DNA from: Longimicrobium sp.
GTDB lineage: Bacteria; Gemmatimonadota; Gemmatimonadetes; Longimicrobiales; Longimicrobiaceae
Length of the DNA: 64,000 bases
Assembly (NCBI RefSeq): GCF_036388275.1
Contig: NZ_DASVSF010000002.1
Location: 310,001-374,000 of the forward strand
Direction: 5' to 3'
In this document: in pieces, positions 1 to 7,742 of the stretch
Layout of the letters: each line of letters starts with the position of its first letter
Numbering within the stretch: position 1 is the stretch's first letter
Position numbers and translations under genes: made by a program
Notes under the pieces: model-generated
The model's input: only the letters and a program-made list of their open reading frames with translations
Told to the model about the DNA's origin: nothing
Databases searched by the model: none

Positions 1-1038
1 CCCATGCAGCGCGCCTGGTCGCTGCTGCAGCAGACGGGGCTCAACGGCGCCATCATCGTGCAGGACGTCAACACCGGCGCGCTGGTGGCGTACGCCGCCA
101 CGGGCAAGGCCGACGAGCCGCCCTTCGGCATCAAGCGGTACGCGCCCCCGGGCTCCGTCTTCAAGCTGGCCCTCGCCGCGCTCTGGTGGGAAAACAACCT
201 GCCGGACATGGAGATGGGCTGCCCGCCGGAAATCCAGGTGGGGCGCGCGCGCATCCGCAACTTCGAAAGCACGTCGTACCCGTCGCTCGAAGTGCCGCGC
301 GAGATGCTGCGCTACTCGTGCAACACGGCCGCCGTGCAGATGGCCAACTACGCGCGCCAGCGGCTGGGCGCCGAGGCCTTTCACGATGCCTACAAGCGGT
401 TCGGCTTCCTCACCTACTCCGAGGGCCCGCCCTCCGCGGCGGAGAAAGCCTTCTGGAACACGGAGAACGAGGCCTGGGCCGAGCGCATGACGCCGCCGCC
501 CTCGCGCGTTCGCCTCCTGCGCCGCTTCAACCAGCACGAGTGGGGGCAGATCGCCATCGGGCAGGGGCCGGTGGACGTGACGCCGCTGGCCGTCTCCCGC
601 TTCGTGCAGGCCATCGGCAACGGGGGGATGATGCTGCCGCCGACCATCGAGGCCGACCGGCTGAACAACCTGCCCGAAGGCACGCGGGTGATGAAGGAGA
701 CCACCTCGCAGAAGCTGATGCAGTCCATGCTTCTCGTCGTGGACTCCGGCACCGCCGCCTCTGCGCAGCCGCGGCTGGCGGGAACGGGATGGGACATGGG
801 CGGCAAGACGGGCTCGGCCGACGTGGCCGGGCGGGCGCGCGCCGACGGCTGGTTCGCCGGGCTGATGTTCGATCCCGAGCGGCGCCCCCGCTACACCGTC
901 GTCGTCTACCTGCAGAGCGGCGCGCCGGGCGGGCGCATTCCCGCCGCCATCGGGGCCGAGATGACGCGCTTCATGGCCAGCCAGGCGCGCGCCCAGGACC
1001 GGGGCGAAGACCAGGCCACCGCGCGGAAGGAGGACTGA
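1..1038 (+). CDS. Penicillin-binding protein, transpeptidase domain (5' partial)
   Basis: This is the C-terminal part of a class B type penicillin-binding protein that cross-links peptidoglycan in the periplasm. The frame is open to the left edge, so the N-terminal membrane anchor lies outside the window. Counted from the Met codon at base 4, the active-site SxxK is SVFK (51-54), the SxN motif is SCN (105-107) and the KTG box is at 268-270, all in canonical order. The stop overlaps the next start (TGATG), which links it to the SEDS polymerase downstream. This PBP-SEDS pairing is typical of septal or elongation synthases. The symbol (pbpA or ftsI) cannot be decided from this fragment. Confidence 0.93.
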   Translation, partial: PMQRAWSLLQQTGLNGAIIVQDVNTGALVAYAATGKADEPPFGIKRYAPPGSVFKLALAALWWENNLPDMEMGCPPEIQVGRARIRNFESTSYPSLEVPREMLRYSCNTAAVQMANYARQRLGAEAFHDAYKRFGFLTYSEGPPSAAEKAFWNTENEAWAERMTPPPSRVRLLRRFNQHEWGQIAIGQGPVDVTPLAVSRFVQAIGNGGMMLPPTIEADRLNNLPEGTRVMKETTSQKLMQSMLLVVDSGTAASAQPRLAGTGWDMGGKTGSADVAGRARADGWFAGLMFDPERRPRYTVVVYLQSGAPGGRIPAAIGAEMTRFMASQARAQDRGEDQATARKED

Positions 1039-2684
1039 TGGCGCTTCGCGACCTGTTCAAGCGGCGCGGCGGCACCGGGGGCGGCGGCCCCGAGGGCGTC
1101 ACCATCGCACTGAAGGCCCACAACCGCCCCGTCGAGCAGCGCAGCGGACGGGTGATGCCGGGGCCGCTCTGGTGGGGGCTGCTGCTGGCCTCGCTCTTCT
1201 ACATCGCCGCCCACTTCTCCATCGTGGCCGCGGTGTGGCCCATCCACGGCACCTCCACCGGCTCGGGAGGCACGCTCATCCGCGACGGCATCGCCCTGGG
1301 CGCGTGGATCGCCGTGCTGGTGGCGCTGCGCAAGCTGGGGTACCGCGGCAGCTGGGCCATCGTGGTGTTCCCCATCCTGATCTTCTGCCTGACGCGGCCC
1401 ACGCAGTTCCAGCTGTTCAGCGACCCGTCGTACCAGGCCGCCGGCAAGGTGCGCGGCGCCGCCAACGACGCCAAGGCCACCCGGGCGCGGCTGAGCACCA
1501 TCGAGCGCACGTACGACGACGAGCGCAAGCAGATCGTCTACCAGGGCCCGCCGCCTCCGCTGCCGGACCCGTTCGCCAAGGCCGTGCAGCAGGAGGCGCA
1601 GGGGCGCGGCTTCATCTCGCGCAGTGCCGCGCACTTTACGGTGTTCGTGGCGCCGTTCGCGCTGCTGGTGGGCTTTCTCCTGTCCCGCGAGCCGCGGGTG
1701 ATGCGGTGGGTGCGCGATCGAAGGCTGATCCCGTTCCTCCCCACGCTGGCCGTGTTCTTCGTCCTCACCATCGGCTTCACCAAGCTGGGCAAGGTGGGGG
1801 GAATGACGCCGTGGGAACTGTTCCTCCCCGTCTTCATCGTCATCTGGGCGGCCACGCTGGCCGAGGACGCCTACAACCTGGCCCGGCCCGGCGCGGTGAT
1901 GGACCCGCGGCGCCTGCTGAACCTGTTTTTGTACGGCGCCATGCCGGTGATCCCCTTCCTGATCATCCGCGAGCTGGGCCTTTCCATCGTGCTGGCGGGG
2001 TCCATGGCCGCCATGCTGCTGGTGGGCACGCGGCGCGGATGGTGGGCGGGGCTGATGCTGGCCGTGTGGGCGGTGCTGGTGTTCGCCGCCTTCCGGGTGG
2101 ACGAGCGCTCGGCCACCCGCCTGGAGCTGGCGTACGACCCGTACAAGGACGCGTCGTCGATGAGCGACGAGGAAGCCGAGCGGTGGGGGGCCAAGCTTCA
2201 CCAGATGAAGCTGTTCGACGCCAACGTCACCACCGGCGGGCTGCTGGGCGAAGGGCCCGGCCGCGGCCATGCGGAGACGGCGCCCAACGCGGCCGACGAC
2301 GGCTACATCACCGCCATCGCCACGCACTGGGGGTGGGCCGGCGCGGTGTCCATCGTGCTGGTGTACACGCTGTTCATCGTCCAATTGCTGAGCGCCGCGG
2401 CACGCGAGACGGGCGCCTTCGAGCGCACGCTCCTCACCGGCGTGGCCATGCTCATCGGCATCCCCTTCTGGCTGGCGACGCTGGGCGGCATCCGGCTGAT
2501 CCCGCTGACCGGCGTGGCCACGGCCTTCGCCGCGCACGGCGGCGCCAAGCTGCTGGCCTCGGCACTGGCGGTGGGGCTGGCGGCGGGGGTCAGCCATCGC
2601 AGGGCACGGGAAGAGATGTTCGACGAGGCACTCGCCGCGCCCGGCACCGCCGAGCCGCGCGCCAAGGGGATCCGCATCCGATGA
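1038..2684 (+). CDS. FtsW/RodA/SpoVE (SEDS) family glycan polymerase
   Basis: A 548-residue polytopic membrane protein of the SEDS family, which polymerises lipid II into glycan strands with a partner class B PBP. The start overlaps the PBP stop. A basic, Gly-rich cytoplasmic tail (about 40 residues) precedes some ten hydrophobic segments. Family signatures sit near the C-terminus: a GEGPGRG loop followed by ADDGYITAIATHWGWAG, then IPLTGVATAFAAHGG, equivalent to the PLTGVTLPFVSYGG motif. A long polar loop (residues about 130-195, Pro-rich) is larger than usual for the family. The stop overlaps the PP2C start (ATGA). Whether it serves division or elongation is not decidable here. Confidence 0.88.
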   Translation: MALRDLFKRRGGTGGGGPEGVTIALKAHNRPVEQRSGRVMPGPLWWGLLLASLFYIAAHFSIVAAVWPIHGTSTGSGGTLIRDGIALGAWIAVLVALRKLGYRGSWAIVVFPILIFCLTRPTQFQLFSDPSYQAAGKVRGAANDAKATRARLSTIERTYDDERKQIVYQGPPPPLPDPFAKAVQQEAQGRGFISRSAAHFTVFVAPFALLVGFLLSREPRVMRWVRDRRLIPFLPTLAVFFVLTIGFTKLGKVGGMTPWELFLPVFIVIWAATLAEDAYNLARPGAVMDPRRLLNLFLYGAMPVIPFLIIRELGLSIVLAGSMAAMLLVGTRRGWWAGLMLAVWAVLVFAAFRVDERSATRLELAYDPYKDASSMSDEEAERWGAKLHQMKLFDANVTTGGLLGEGPGRGHAETAPNAADDGYITAIATHWGWAGAVSIVLVYTLFIVQLLSAAARETGAFERTLLTGVAMLIGIPFWLATLGGIRLIPLTGVATAFAAHGGAKLLASALAVGLAAGVSHRRAREEMFDEALAAPGTAEPRAKGIRIR

Positions 2685-3913
2685 GCGACGACACGCAGCC
2701 CACGCCCGCCGCGCCCCGCCCGCCCGCGCCGGCGCTCCCCGAAACCCGCGCGCTGGGGATGGTGCCCATGCACGGGATGCTCTTCGACATCGCGGGGGCC
2801 AGCGCGCAGGGGCCGCGGGCGGAGAACCAGGACGCGTTCAGCGTCGACACCTTCACCCAGCGGATGTTCGTCGCGGTGGCGGACGGCATGGGCGGCGAGC
2901 GCGCCGGCCGCGTGGCCGCCGACACCGCCCTGACGGCGCTGATGCAGGGCGGCGACATCCGCAGCCTGGACGCGGCCCGCTACGCCCTGCGCCACGCGGA
3001 CGAGACGGTGGCGCGCCTGGCCCAGCAGTCGCCGGGGGACCGCGGGGGAATGGGGTGCGCGCTGGCGCTGCTGGCCCTGGCCACGGACCGCGCGGGGAAC
3101 CCCGGCTGGGTGGGCGCCCACGTGGGTGACGTGCGGATCATCAGCCGGGGCCCGGACGGCACCGTGCGGCTGGAGACACGCGACCACACCCCGGCGTACG
3201 CGCGGTGGGAAGCGGGGGAGATCGCGCTGGACGAGGTGCCCGACAGCCCCGGCAGCAACCGCCTGCAGCGCGCCGTGGGACGCGGGGGCGAGGCCGACGC
3301 GGTGTGGATCCCGGTGCGCCCAAACTGGACGTACCTGCTGATCAGCGACGGGGTGACCAAGGCCATGCGGCTCGACGAGCTGGGCGAGGCCATGGCCCTG
3401 CCGTCGTCGGAGCAGATCTGCTCGGCCATCACCCGCAAGGTCGAGGAGCGCGGGCCCGACGACAACTACACGGCGGTCGCGGTGCGCGTGCTGGGCGACG
3501 GGGGCGGCGCCACCATACCCTCGCCCCCGCCGCGCGGAGGCGCGCAGATCGCCGCCGCGGTGTCGGAGTCGCCGCACCGCGAGCACGCCAACCTGGTGCA
3601 CGAGAGGAACGACGACGTGAACGGCAGACGAGGGTCCATCCTTCCGACGCTGCTGTCGCTGCTTGCGCTGGCGGTGGGCGGGTTCGCGCTGTGGACGGCC
3701 ATGCAGGCCGGCCGCGGCACCGATCCCGCCGTCGCGGCGCAGATCGACAGCCTGCGCGCCGAGGTGCGCGGGCTCAGCAGCCGCGTGGCCACGCCGCGCG
3801 ACAGCCTGTCGCTGATCGGCGGCACCGATACGGCGGCGCCGGCCGCCGCAGCCGCCCCGGTGCCATCCGCCCCCGCCGGGCAAGCGCCGGCCAACCAGAC
3901 CGTACGCCCATGA
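2681..3913 (+). CDS. PP2C-type Ser/Thr protein phosphatase with C-terminal membrane anchor
   Basis: A 410-residue metal-dependent phosphatase likely to reverse phosphorylation by the kinases encoded downstream. Metal-binding motifs are visible: ENQDAF near residue 48, VADGMGG near residue 66, a SDG motif near residue 223 and a terminal GPDDNY motif near 261. A Pro/Gly-rich linker leads to one transmembrane helix (about 321-343), then a short extracytoplasmic coil and an Ala/Pro-rich tail. This is the layout of mycobacterial PstP. It overlaps the upstream SEDS gene and the downstream FHA gene by 4 bp each, so the four genes are probably translationally coupled. Confidence 0.93.
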   Translation: MSDDTQPTPAAPRPPAPALPETRALGMVPMHGMLFDIAGASAQGPRAENQDAFSVDTFTQRMFVAVADGMGGERAGRVAADTALTALMQGGDIRSLDAARYALRHADETVARLAQQSPGDRGGMGCALALLALATDRAGNPGWVGAHVGDVRIISRGPDGTVRLETRDHTPAYARWEAGEIALDEVPDSPGSNRLQRAVGRGGEADAVWIPVRPNWTYLLISDGVTKAMRLDELGEAMALPSSEQICSAITRKVEERGPDDNYTAVAVRVLGDGGGATIPSPPPRGGAQIAAAVSESPHREHANLVHERNDDVNGRRGSILPTLLSLLALAVGGFALWTAMQAGRGTDPAVAAQIDSLRAEVRGLSSRVATPRDSLSLIGGTDTAAPAAAAAPVPSAPAGQAPANQTVRP

Positions 3914-4962
3914 CCGACTTTACCCCCGCGTCGCGCCCGCACGAGAACATCGACGGGGAGCCGCTGCTCGATTCGTTCCTGCGCGAAGCCATCCCCGAGA
4001 TCAAGCTGGCGCTGGGCGACCTGATCGACCGCGACAACTCGCGGGCGATTCCCGACAAGTACGTGAAGATGCTGCCGCTGACGACGCTGGTCGTCACCCT
4101 GCGTCCCGACGCCGCCCAGGCCATCGCCGACATGGCGGCGGACCTGGAAGAGGACCTGACGGACTCGGTGATGCGGCACGGCTCGCTGTACGACCGCGAC
4201 TACAAGGTGCGCCTCAAGGAAGCCGGCTCGCGCGGGGCGCCGCTCTTCCGCGTATCGACGCAGCCGGCCGGCCAGCCCGAGCCGCCGCCCATCGTCGCCG
4301 CGCCGCCGCCGCCGCCTCCCCCTCCGCCGCCCCGCGCGCCGGACCCGGAGCCCACGATGGCGGCGCCCCGGCACGAGCACGCGGCCGCCTCGCCCCCGCC
4401 CTCCGTGCCGGCGTGGGTGGCTCCCGGCCCGCCGCCCTCGGTGGACCCCGACGCCACGCGCGTGGAGGGCATCCCCTCCGCACCCGCCCCCGCGCCCAAG
4501 CCGCGGTCCAACTTTCCCGCGGGGCGCTACGAGCTGCGGGTGGAGGACGAGGACGGCACCGAGCGCGAGCGCCTGCCCATCCCGGGTGCGACGGTCAGCG
4601 TGGGCCGGCACACGGACGACCCGGCGCTGCGCAGCGACATCCAGCTCACCGGCGCGCCCAACGTCAGCCGGCGGCAGCTGGCGCTGGTGTGGGAGGAGCG
4701 CGATGGAAAGCCCGGGTTCCTGGTGTACAACCTGGGGCTGAACGACATCCACGTGGGCAGCCGCGAGGTGTCGGGCGCCAACACGGGCAAGGGTGAGATG
4801 AAGCTCGACGGGCTGGACGCGCACAGCATCTGGCTGACCCCCGGCGACGCCCTGCGCATTGGCGGCCACGGCCCGGTGGTGCGGATCCTTGAAAAGGGCG
4901 CGGATGCGGATGCCGAGGTGCCGGAGATCGCCGAGGACCCGGACAAGACGCAGTTCGGGTGA
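3910..4962 (+). CDS. FHA-domain protein, FhaA-like
   Basis: A 350-residue cytoplasmic protein. The N-terminal ~100 residues (SFLREAIPEIKLAL onward) resemble the FhaA N-terminal domain. A Pro-rich linker, including a run of about 12 prolines, follows at 130-200. The last ~140 residues form a forkhead-associated phosphothreonine-binding domain, with a VSVGRH strand and the SRRQ phosphopeptide-binding loop. The extreme C-terminus DPDKTQFG is an acidic-Thr-Gln motif like those phosphorylated in other FHA proteins (inference). It closes the overlapping PBP-SEDS-PP2C-FHA unit and probably docks phosphorylated partners to the cell-wall complex. Confidence 0.87.
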   Translation: MTDFTPASRPHENIDGEPLLDSFLREAIPEIKLALGDLIDRDNSRAIPDKYVKMLPLTTLVVTLRPDAAQAIADMAADLEEDLTDSVMRHGSLYDRDYKVRLKEAGSRGAPLFRVSTQPAGQPEPPPIVAAPPPPPPPPPPRAPDPEPTMAAPRHEHAAASPPPSVPAWVAPGPPPSVDPDATRVEGIPSAPAPAPKPRSNFPAGRYELRVEDEDGTERERLPIPGATVSVGRHTDDPALRSDIQLTGAPNVSRRQLALVWEERDGKPGFLVYNLGLNDIHVGSREVSGANTGKGEMKLDGLDAHSIWLTPGDALRIGGHGPVVRILEKGADADAEVPEIAEDPDKTQFG

Positions 4963-4970
4963 AACTGCAG

Positions 4971-5287
4971 TGCGTTAGTGCGTGAGTGCGTGAGTGCGGA
5001 AGTAACTTCGACCGGGATCGGCTGAGTTCGGCGTCAGGGCTGAGGCCCCCCTCTCCCAACCTCTCCCCCGCAAACTGCGCGGGGGAGAGGAGCCAGTCCG
5101 GCGCGGTTGGCGAGCTTCGCCGTAGCGACACGGGTCTGAGTGTCGCTACGCTGCGCTGCGACCTCTCTCTGCGACTCTGCGTCTCTGCGTGAGACCCGCA
5201 GTTCGGTGTAGCGGAGCCAGTTGGCGGAAACAAGCGGCGGGCTCGCCTCGTAGGAACGCACTCACGCACTAACGCACTAACGCACTT
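4971..5287. repeat. Intergenic element with GCGTTAGTGCGTGAGTGC-type inverted ends
   Basis: The 403-bp gap between the FHA and kinase genes has no convincing ORF. Its left end carries a TGCGT(T/G)AGTGCG array (about 4971-5000) and its right end the inverted version, a CGCACTAACGCACT array (about 5258-5287). Inside are a CTCTCCCCCGC...GCGGGGGAGAG palindrome (about 5065-5095) and a perfect 11-bp hairpin, CGTAGCGACAC/GTGTCGCTACG (5121-5131/5140-5150). Related CACGCACTCACGCACTTCCCC sequence recurs near 63490. It looks like a mobile palindromic (REP/MITE-like) element; no transposase is encoded. Confidence 0.6.
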
Positions 5288-5365
5288 CCCCTTACCTTTG
5301 TGGAATTGTGCGGAGTGAGGGGACGAAGGGGGGTTGGGGTCACCCCATCGCCTGAGAGGGCACTG

Positions 5366-7207
5366 ATGTCGGGCTTGGCGCAGTTTCTTGTAGGCCACGT
5401 CCTGAACGAGCGATACCGGCTGGATTCGGTGCTCGGGCAGGGCGGGTTCGGCGTGGTGTTCCGCGCCGCGGACCTTCAGCGCGACCGCGAGGTGGCGGTG
5501 AAGGTGATGGATCCGCCGCGCGGAATGGGGCCCGCCGAAACGGAGCGGATGCGCCAGCGCTTTCAGCGCGAGGCGGCCGTCGCCGCGCGCCTGCCCATGC
5601 ACCCCAACTTGGTGCCCGTGCTGGACGTGGGCTCCGACGCGCGGGTGGATTTCCTGGTCATGCAGCTGCTCCAGGGCGAAAGCCTGCGCGAGCGGCTGGC
5701 CCGCGAGGAGCCCCTGGGGCTGCGCACCGCACTCCACATCCTGCGCGAAACCGCGCGCGGCGTGGCCGCCGGGCACGAGATCGGCCTGGTGCACCGCGAC
5801 CTGAAGCCCGCCAACATCTTTTTGGAGGGCGACGGGCCGGAGCCCTCCGTCCGCGTGCTGGACTTCGGCATCGCCAAGGTGCTGGACGACGAGGAAGACG
5901 AGGAGACGCGCACGCACCTGACCATGCCCGGCGAGTGGTTCGGCAGCGAGTTCTACTGCGCGCCCGAGCACCTTCGCCGCGAGCCCGTCACCCGCACGGC
6001 CGACGTCTTCAGCCTGGGCGTGGTGGCCTTCGAGGTGCTCACGCGCACGCGCCTGTTCACGCGCGAAGACCAGAACCGCCGCCGCGCGGGGCTGCCCGTG
6101 CCGATCCCGTCCCTGGTCGCCCGCAACCCGCAGGTGCCGCGCGACGTGGAGTGGATCGTCCGCCGCGCGCTGCTGGACGACGCAACCCAGCGCTTCGCCA
6201 ACGCGGGGGAGATGGCGGCCGAACTGCACCGGGCCATCTCCAGCCTCCGCCGCGCCGCCGACCAGCCGGTGGAGGCCGCCGAGACTGTGGCCGTCCCGGC
6301 GCAGGACCGGCGCGCCGTGTCGGTGGAGCCGGACGAAGCCACCGTCGCCGTCGCACCGGCCGCGCAGGCGGGCTTCTTCGCATTCGCCCGGCGGAAGGTT
6401 GACCTGGCGGACGATCCGCTCTCCGCCGAGATGGAAAAGGTGCGCTGGCGGCGGATGAGGACGCTGGCGGCACGCGCCGCGGTGGTGGCGGTCCTGGCGA
6501 GCGGCGGGGTGATGGGCGGCATCGCGCTGGCGGCCAACCGCGAGTACGAGGGCGCGCCCGCCGCGCCGGCCCGCGTGCTGACGGCGGTGGAAGAGAACGA
6601 AGAGGGGCTGCGCCGGTTCCGGGCGGGCGAGTACGGGGTGTCGCTGGGCCACTTCCGCCGCGCGATGGAAAAGGCGCCGGGCCAGGCCGAGTACATGAAC
6701 AACCATGCCTACGCGCTGCTGCGGGCGGGGCGTCCGCAGGAGGCGGTGACCGAGCTGCAGGACGTGATCGCGCAGCATCCCGAGCGCGAGGTGGCCTACA
6801 GCAACCTGGCCGAGGCGCAGCTCGCCCTGGCCGACACGGCGGGCGCCATCACCACGCTGAACGCGCTGCTCGCGACGAATCCGTCGCAGGGGCGCCGCCG
6901 CGAGGCCGAGATCTTCTTGCGACGGCTGGGTGGCGATTCGTGGGACACGGCGGAGTGGGACGACGTGCAGCAGGCGGAAACGGTGGACATCCCGTCCGAG
7001 GCCGGTGACCCGTGGACCGATGCCCCCGCGGAGAACCTCGTGCCGACGATGGACACGACGACTCACGTGACGACCACCACCGCGGCCGAAAGCCGTCTCG
7101 GGACCCGCGGCGCCATCCGCCGCCGGACGTACTCGGGCGGCCGCTGGCGCGACACCATCGTGTTCCGCGCCGAGCCGGGCGAGACCCTGCGCGTCGGCAC
7201 GCCGTAG
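5366..7207 (+). CDS. Transmembrane Ser/Thr protein kinase with C-terminal TPR region
   Basis: A 613-residue Hanks-type kinase. The ATG at 5366 follows GAGAGGG and gives a normal N-terminus. The P-loop is GQGGFGVVF (24-32), the catalytic lysine K46, the HRDLKPAN loop has Asp145 and the DFG motif starts at 166. The APE motif reads APEH. One membrane helix (about 369-390) is followed by TPR-like helices (about 405-520) and a Thr-rich tail. PASTA domains, the usual sensor in PknB/PrkC kinases, are absent. Downstream of phosphatase and FHA genes, it likely controls cell-wall synthesis (inference). Confidence 0.93.
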   Translation: MSGLAQFLVGHVLNERYRLDSVLGQGGFGVVFRAADLQRDREVAVKVMDPPRGMGPAETERMRQRFQREAAVAARLPMHPNLVPVLDVGSDARVDFLVMQLLQGESLRERLAREEPLGLRTALHILRETARGVAAGHEIGLVHRDLKPANIFLEGDGPEPSVRVLDFGIAKVLDDEEDEETRTHLTMPGEWFGSEFYCAPEHLRREPVTRTADVFSLGVVAFEVLTRTRLFTREDQNRRRAGLPVPIPSLVARNPQVPRDVEWIVRRALLDDATQRFANAGEMAAELHRAISSLRRAADQPVEAAETVAVPAQDRRAVSVEPDEATVAVAPAAQAGFFAFARRKVDLADDPLSAEMEKVRWRRMRTLAARAAVVAVLASGGVMGGIALAANREYEGAPAAPARVLTAVEENEEGLRRFRAGEYGVSLGHFRRAMEKAPGQAEYMNNHAYALLRAGRPQEAVTELQDVIAQHPEREVAYSNLAEAQLALADTAGAITTLNALLATNPSQGRRREAEIFLRRLGGDSWDTAEWDDVQQAETVDIPSEAGDPWTDAPAENLVPTMDTTTHVTTTTAAESRLGTRGAIRRRTYSGGRWRDTIVFRAEPGETLRVGTP

Positions 7208-7742
7208 CGGGGCCGACCCCCCCAACTTCGGGGGAAGGGTTGTGAGGGCCAGTCGAGTGCGCGAGCCCAGCCCAAGCGGGGTTCAGGTCTCCCCCTCCCC
7301 TGCGAAGCGGGGGACGGGGGCCGGGGGGAGGGGGCTCCCAGGGCATGCGAGGCAGCCGGTCGAACTCCGACCGAAGTTCTCCCCTCTCCGCACAGCAGTA
7401 CCGTGCGGGGAGGGGCCGGGGGAGGGGCCCACGGCCGGGGACGCGTCTCAAGGATTGGCGCCCGCTGCCGCGCCCCGGCTGAGAAGTGGCGCCGGCTAGA
7501 TCCTTCGGCCCGCGACGGATGTGCTGCGGGCCGGTGCGGTGCGCCTGGGCCTCAGGATGACAGAGTTTCGCGCGTCGAACAAAACGGATCGCGCTCGAAG
7601 TTCTCCTCTCTCCCGCGCAGTTTGCGGGGGAGAGGCCGGGAGAGGGGGCTGCCGGGGGAGGGGCCCGGGCAAGTACGCTATCTGCGGTAACCGCCGCCAC
7701 GGCAGCAACGGACGTCGCTAGAGCACAGGGTCAGGGAACCAC
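7208..7742. repeat. Repeat island between the two kinase genes
   Basis: 535 bp with no supportable gene. It holds GC-rich modules that recur elsewhere. About 7250-7435 (GGTTCAGGTCTCCCCCTCCC and following) is present inverted at about 54870-55055. 7497-7562 (TAGATCCTTCGGCCCGCG ... GGCCTCAGGATGACA) recurs directly at 55432-55496 and inverted at 20394-20450. A CTCTCTCCCGCGCAGTTTGCGGGGGAGAGG palindrome lies at about 7606-7635. No terminator with a clear U-run is seen after the first kinase gene. Confidence 0.6.

Noticed and set aside
906..2597. Long minus-strand ORF (563 codons) opposite the SEDS gene
   Set aside because: Shadow of a high-GC gene: Arg/Gly/His-rich composition, no motifs, and the plus-strand reading has clear family signatures.
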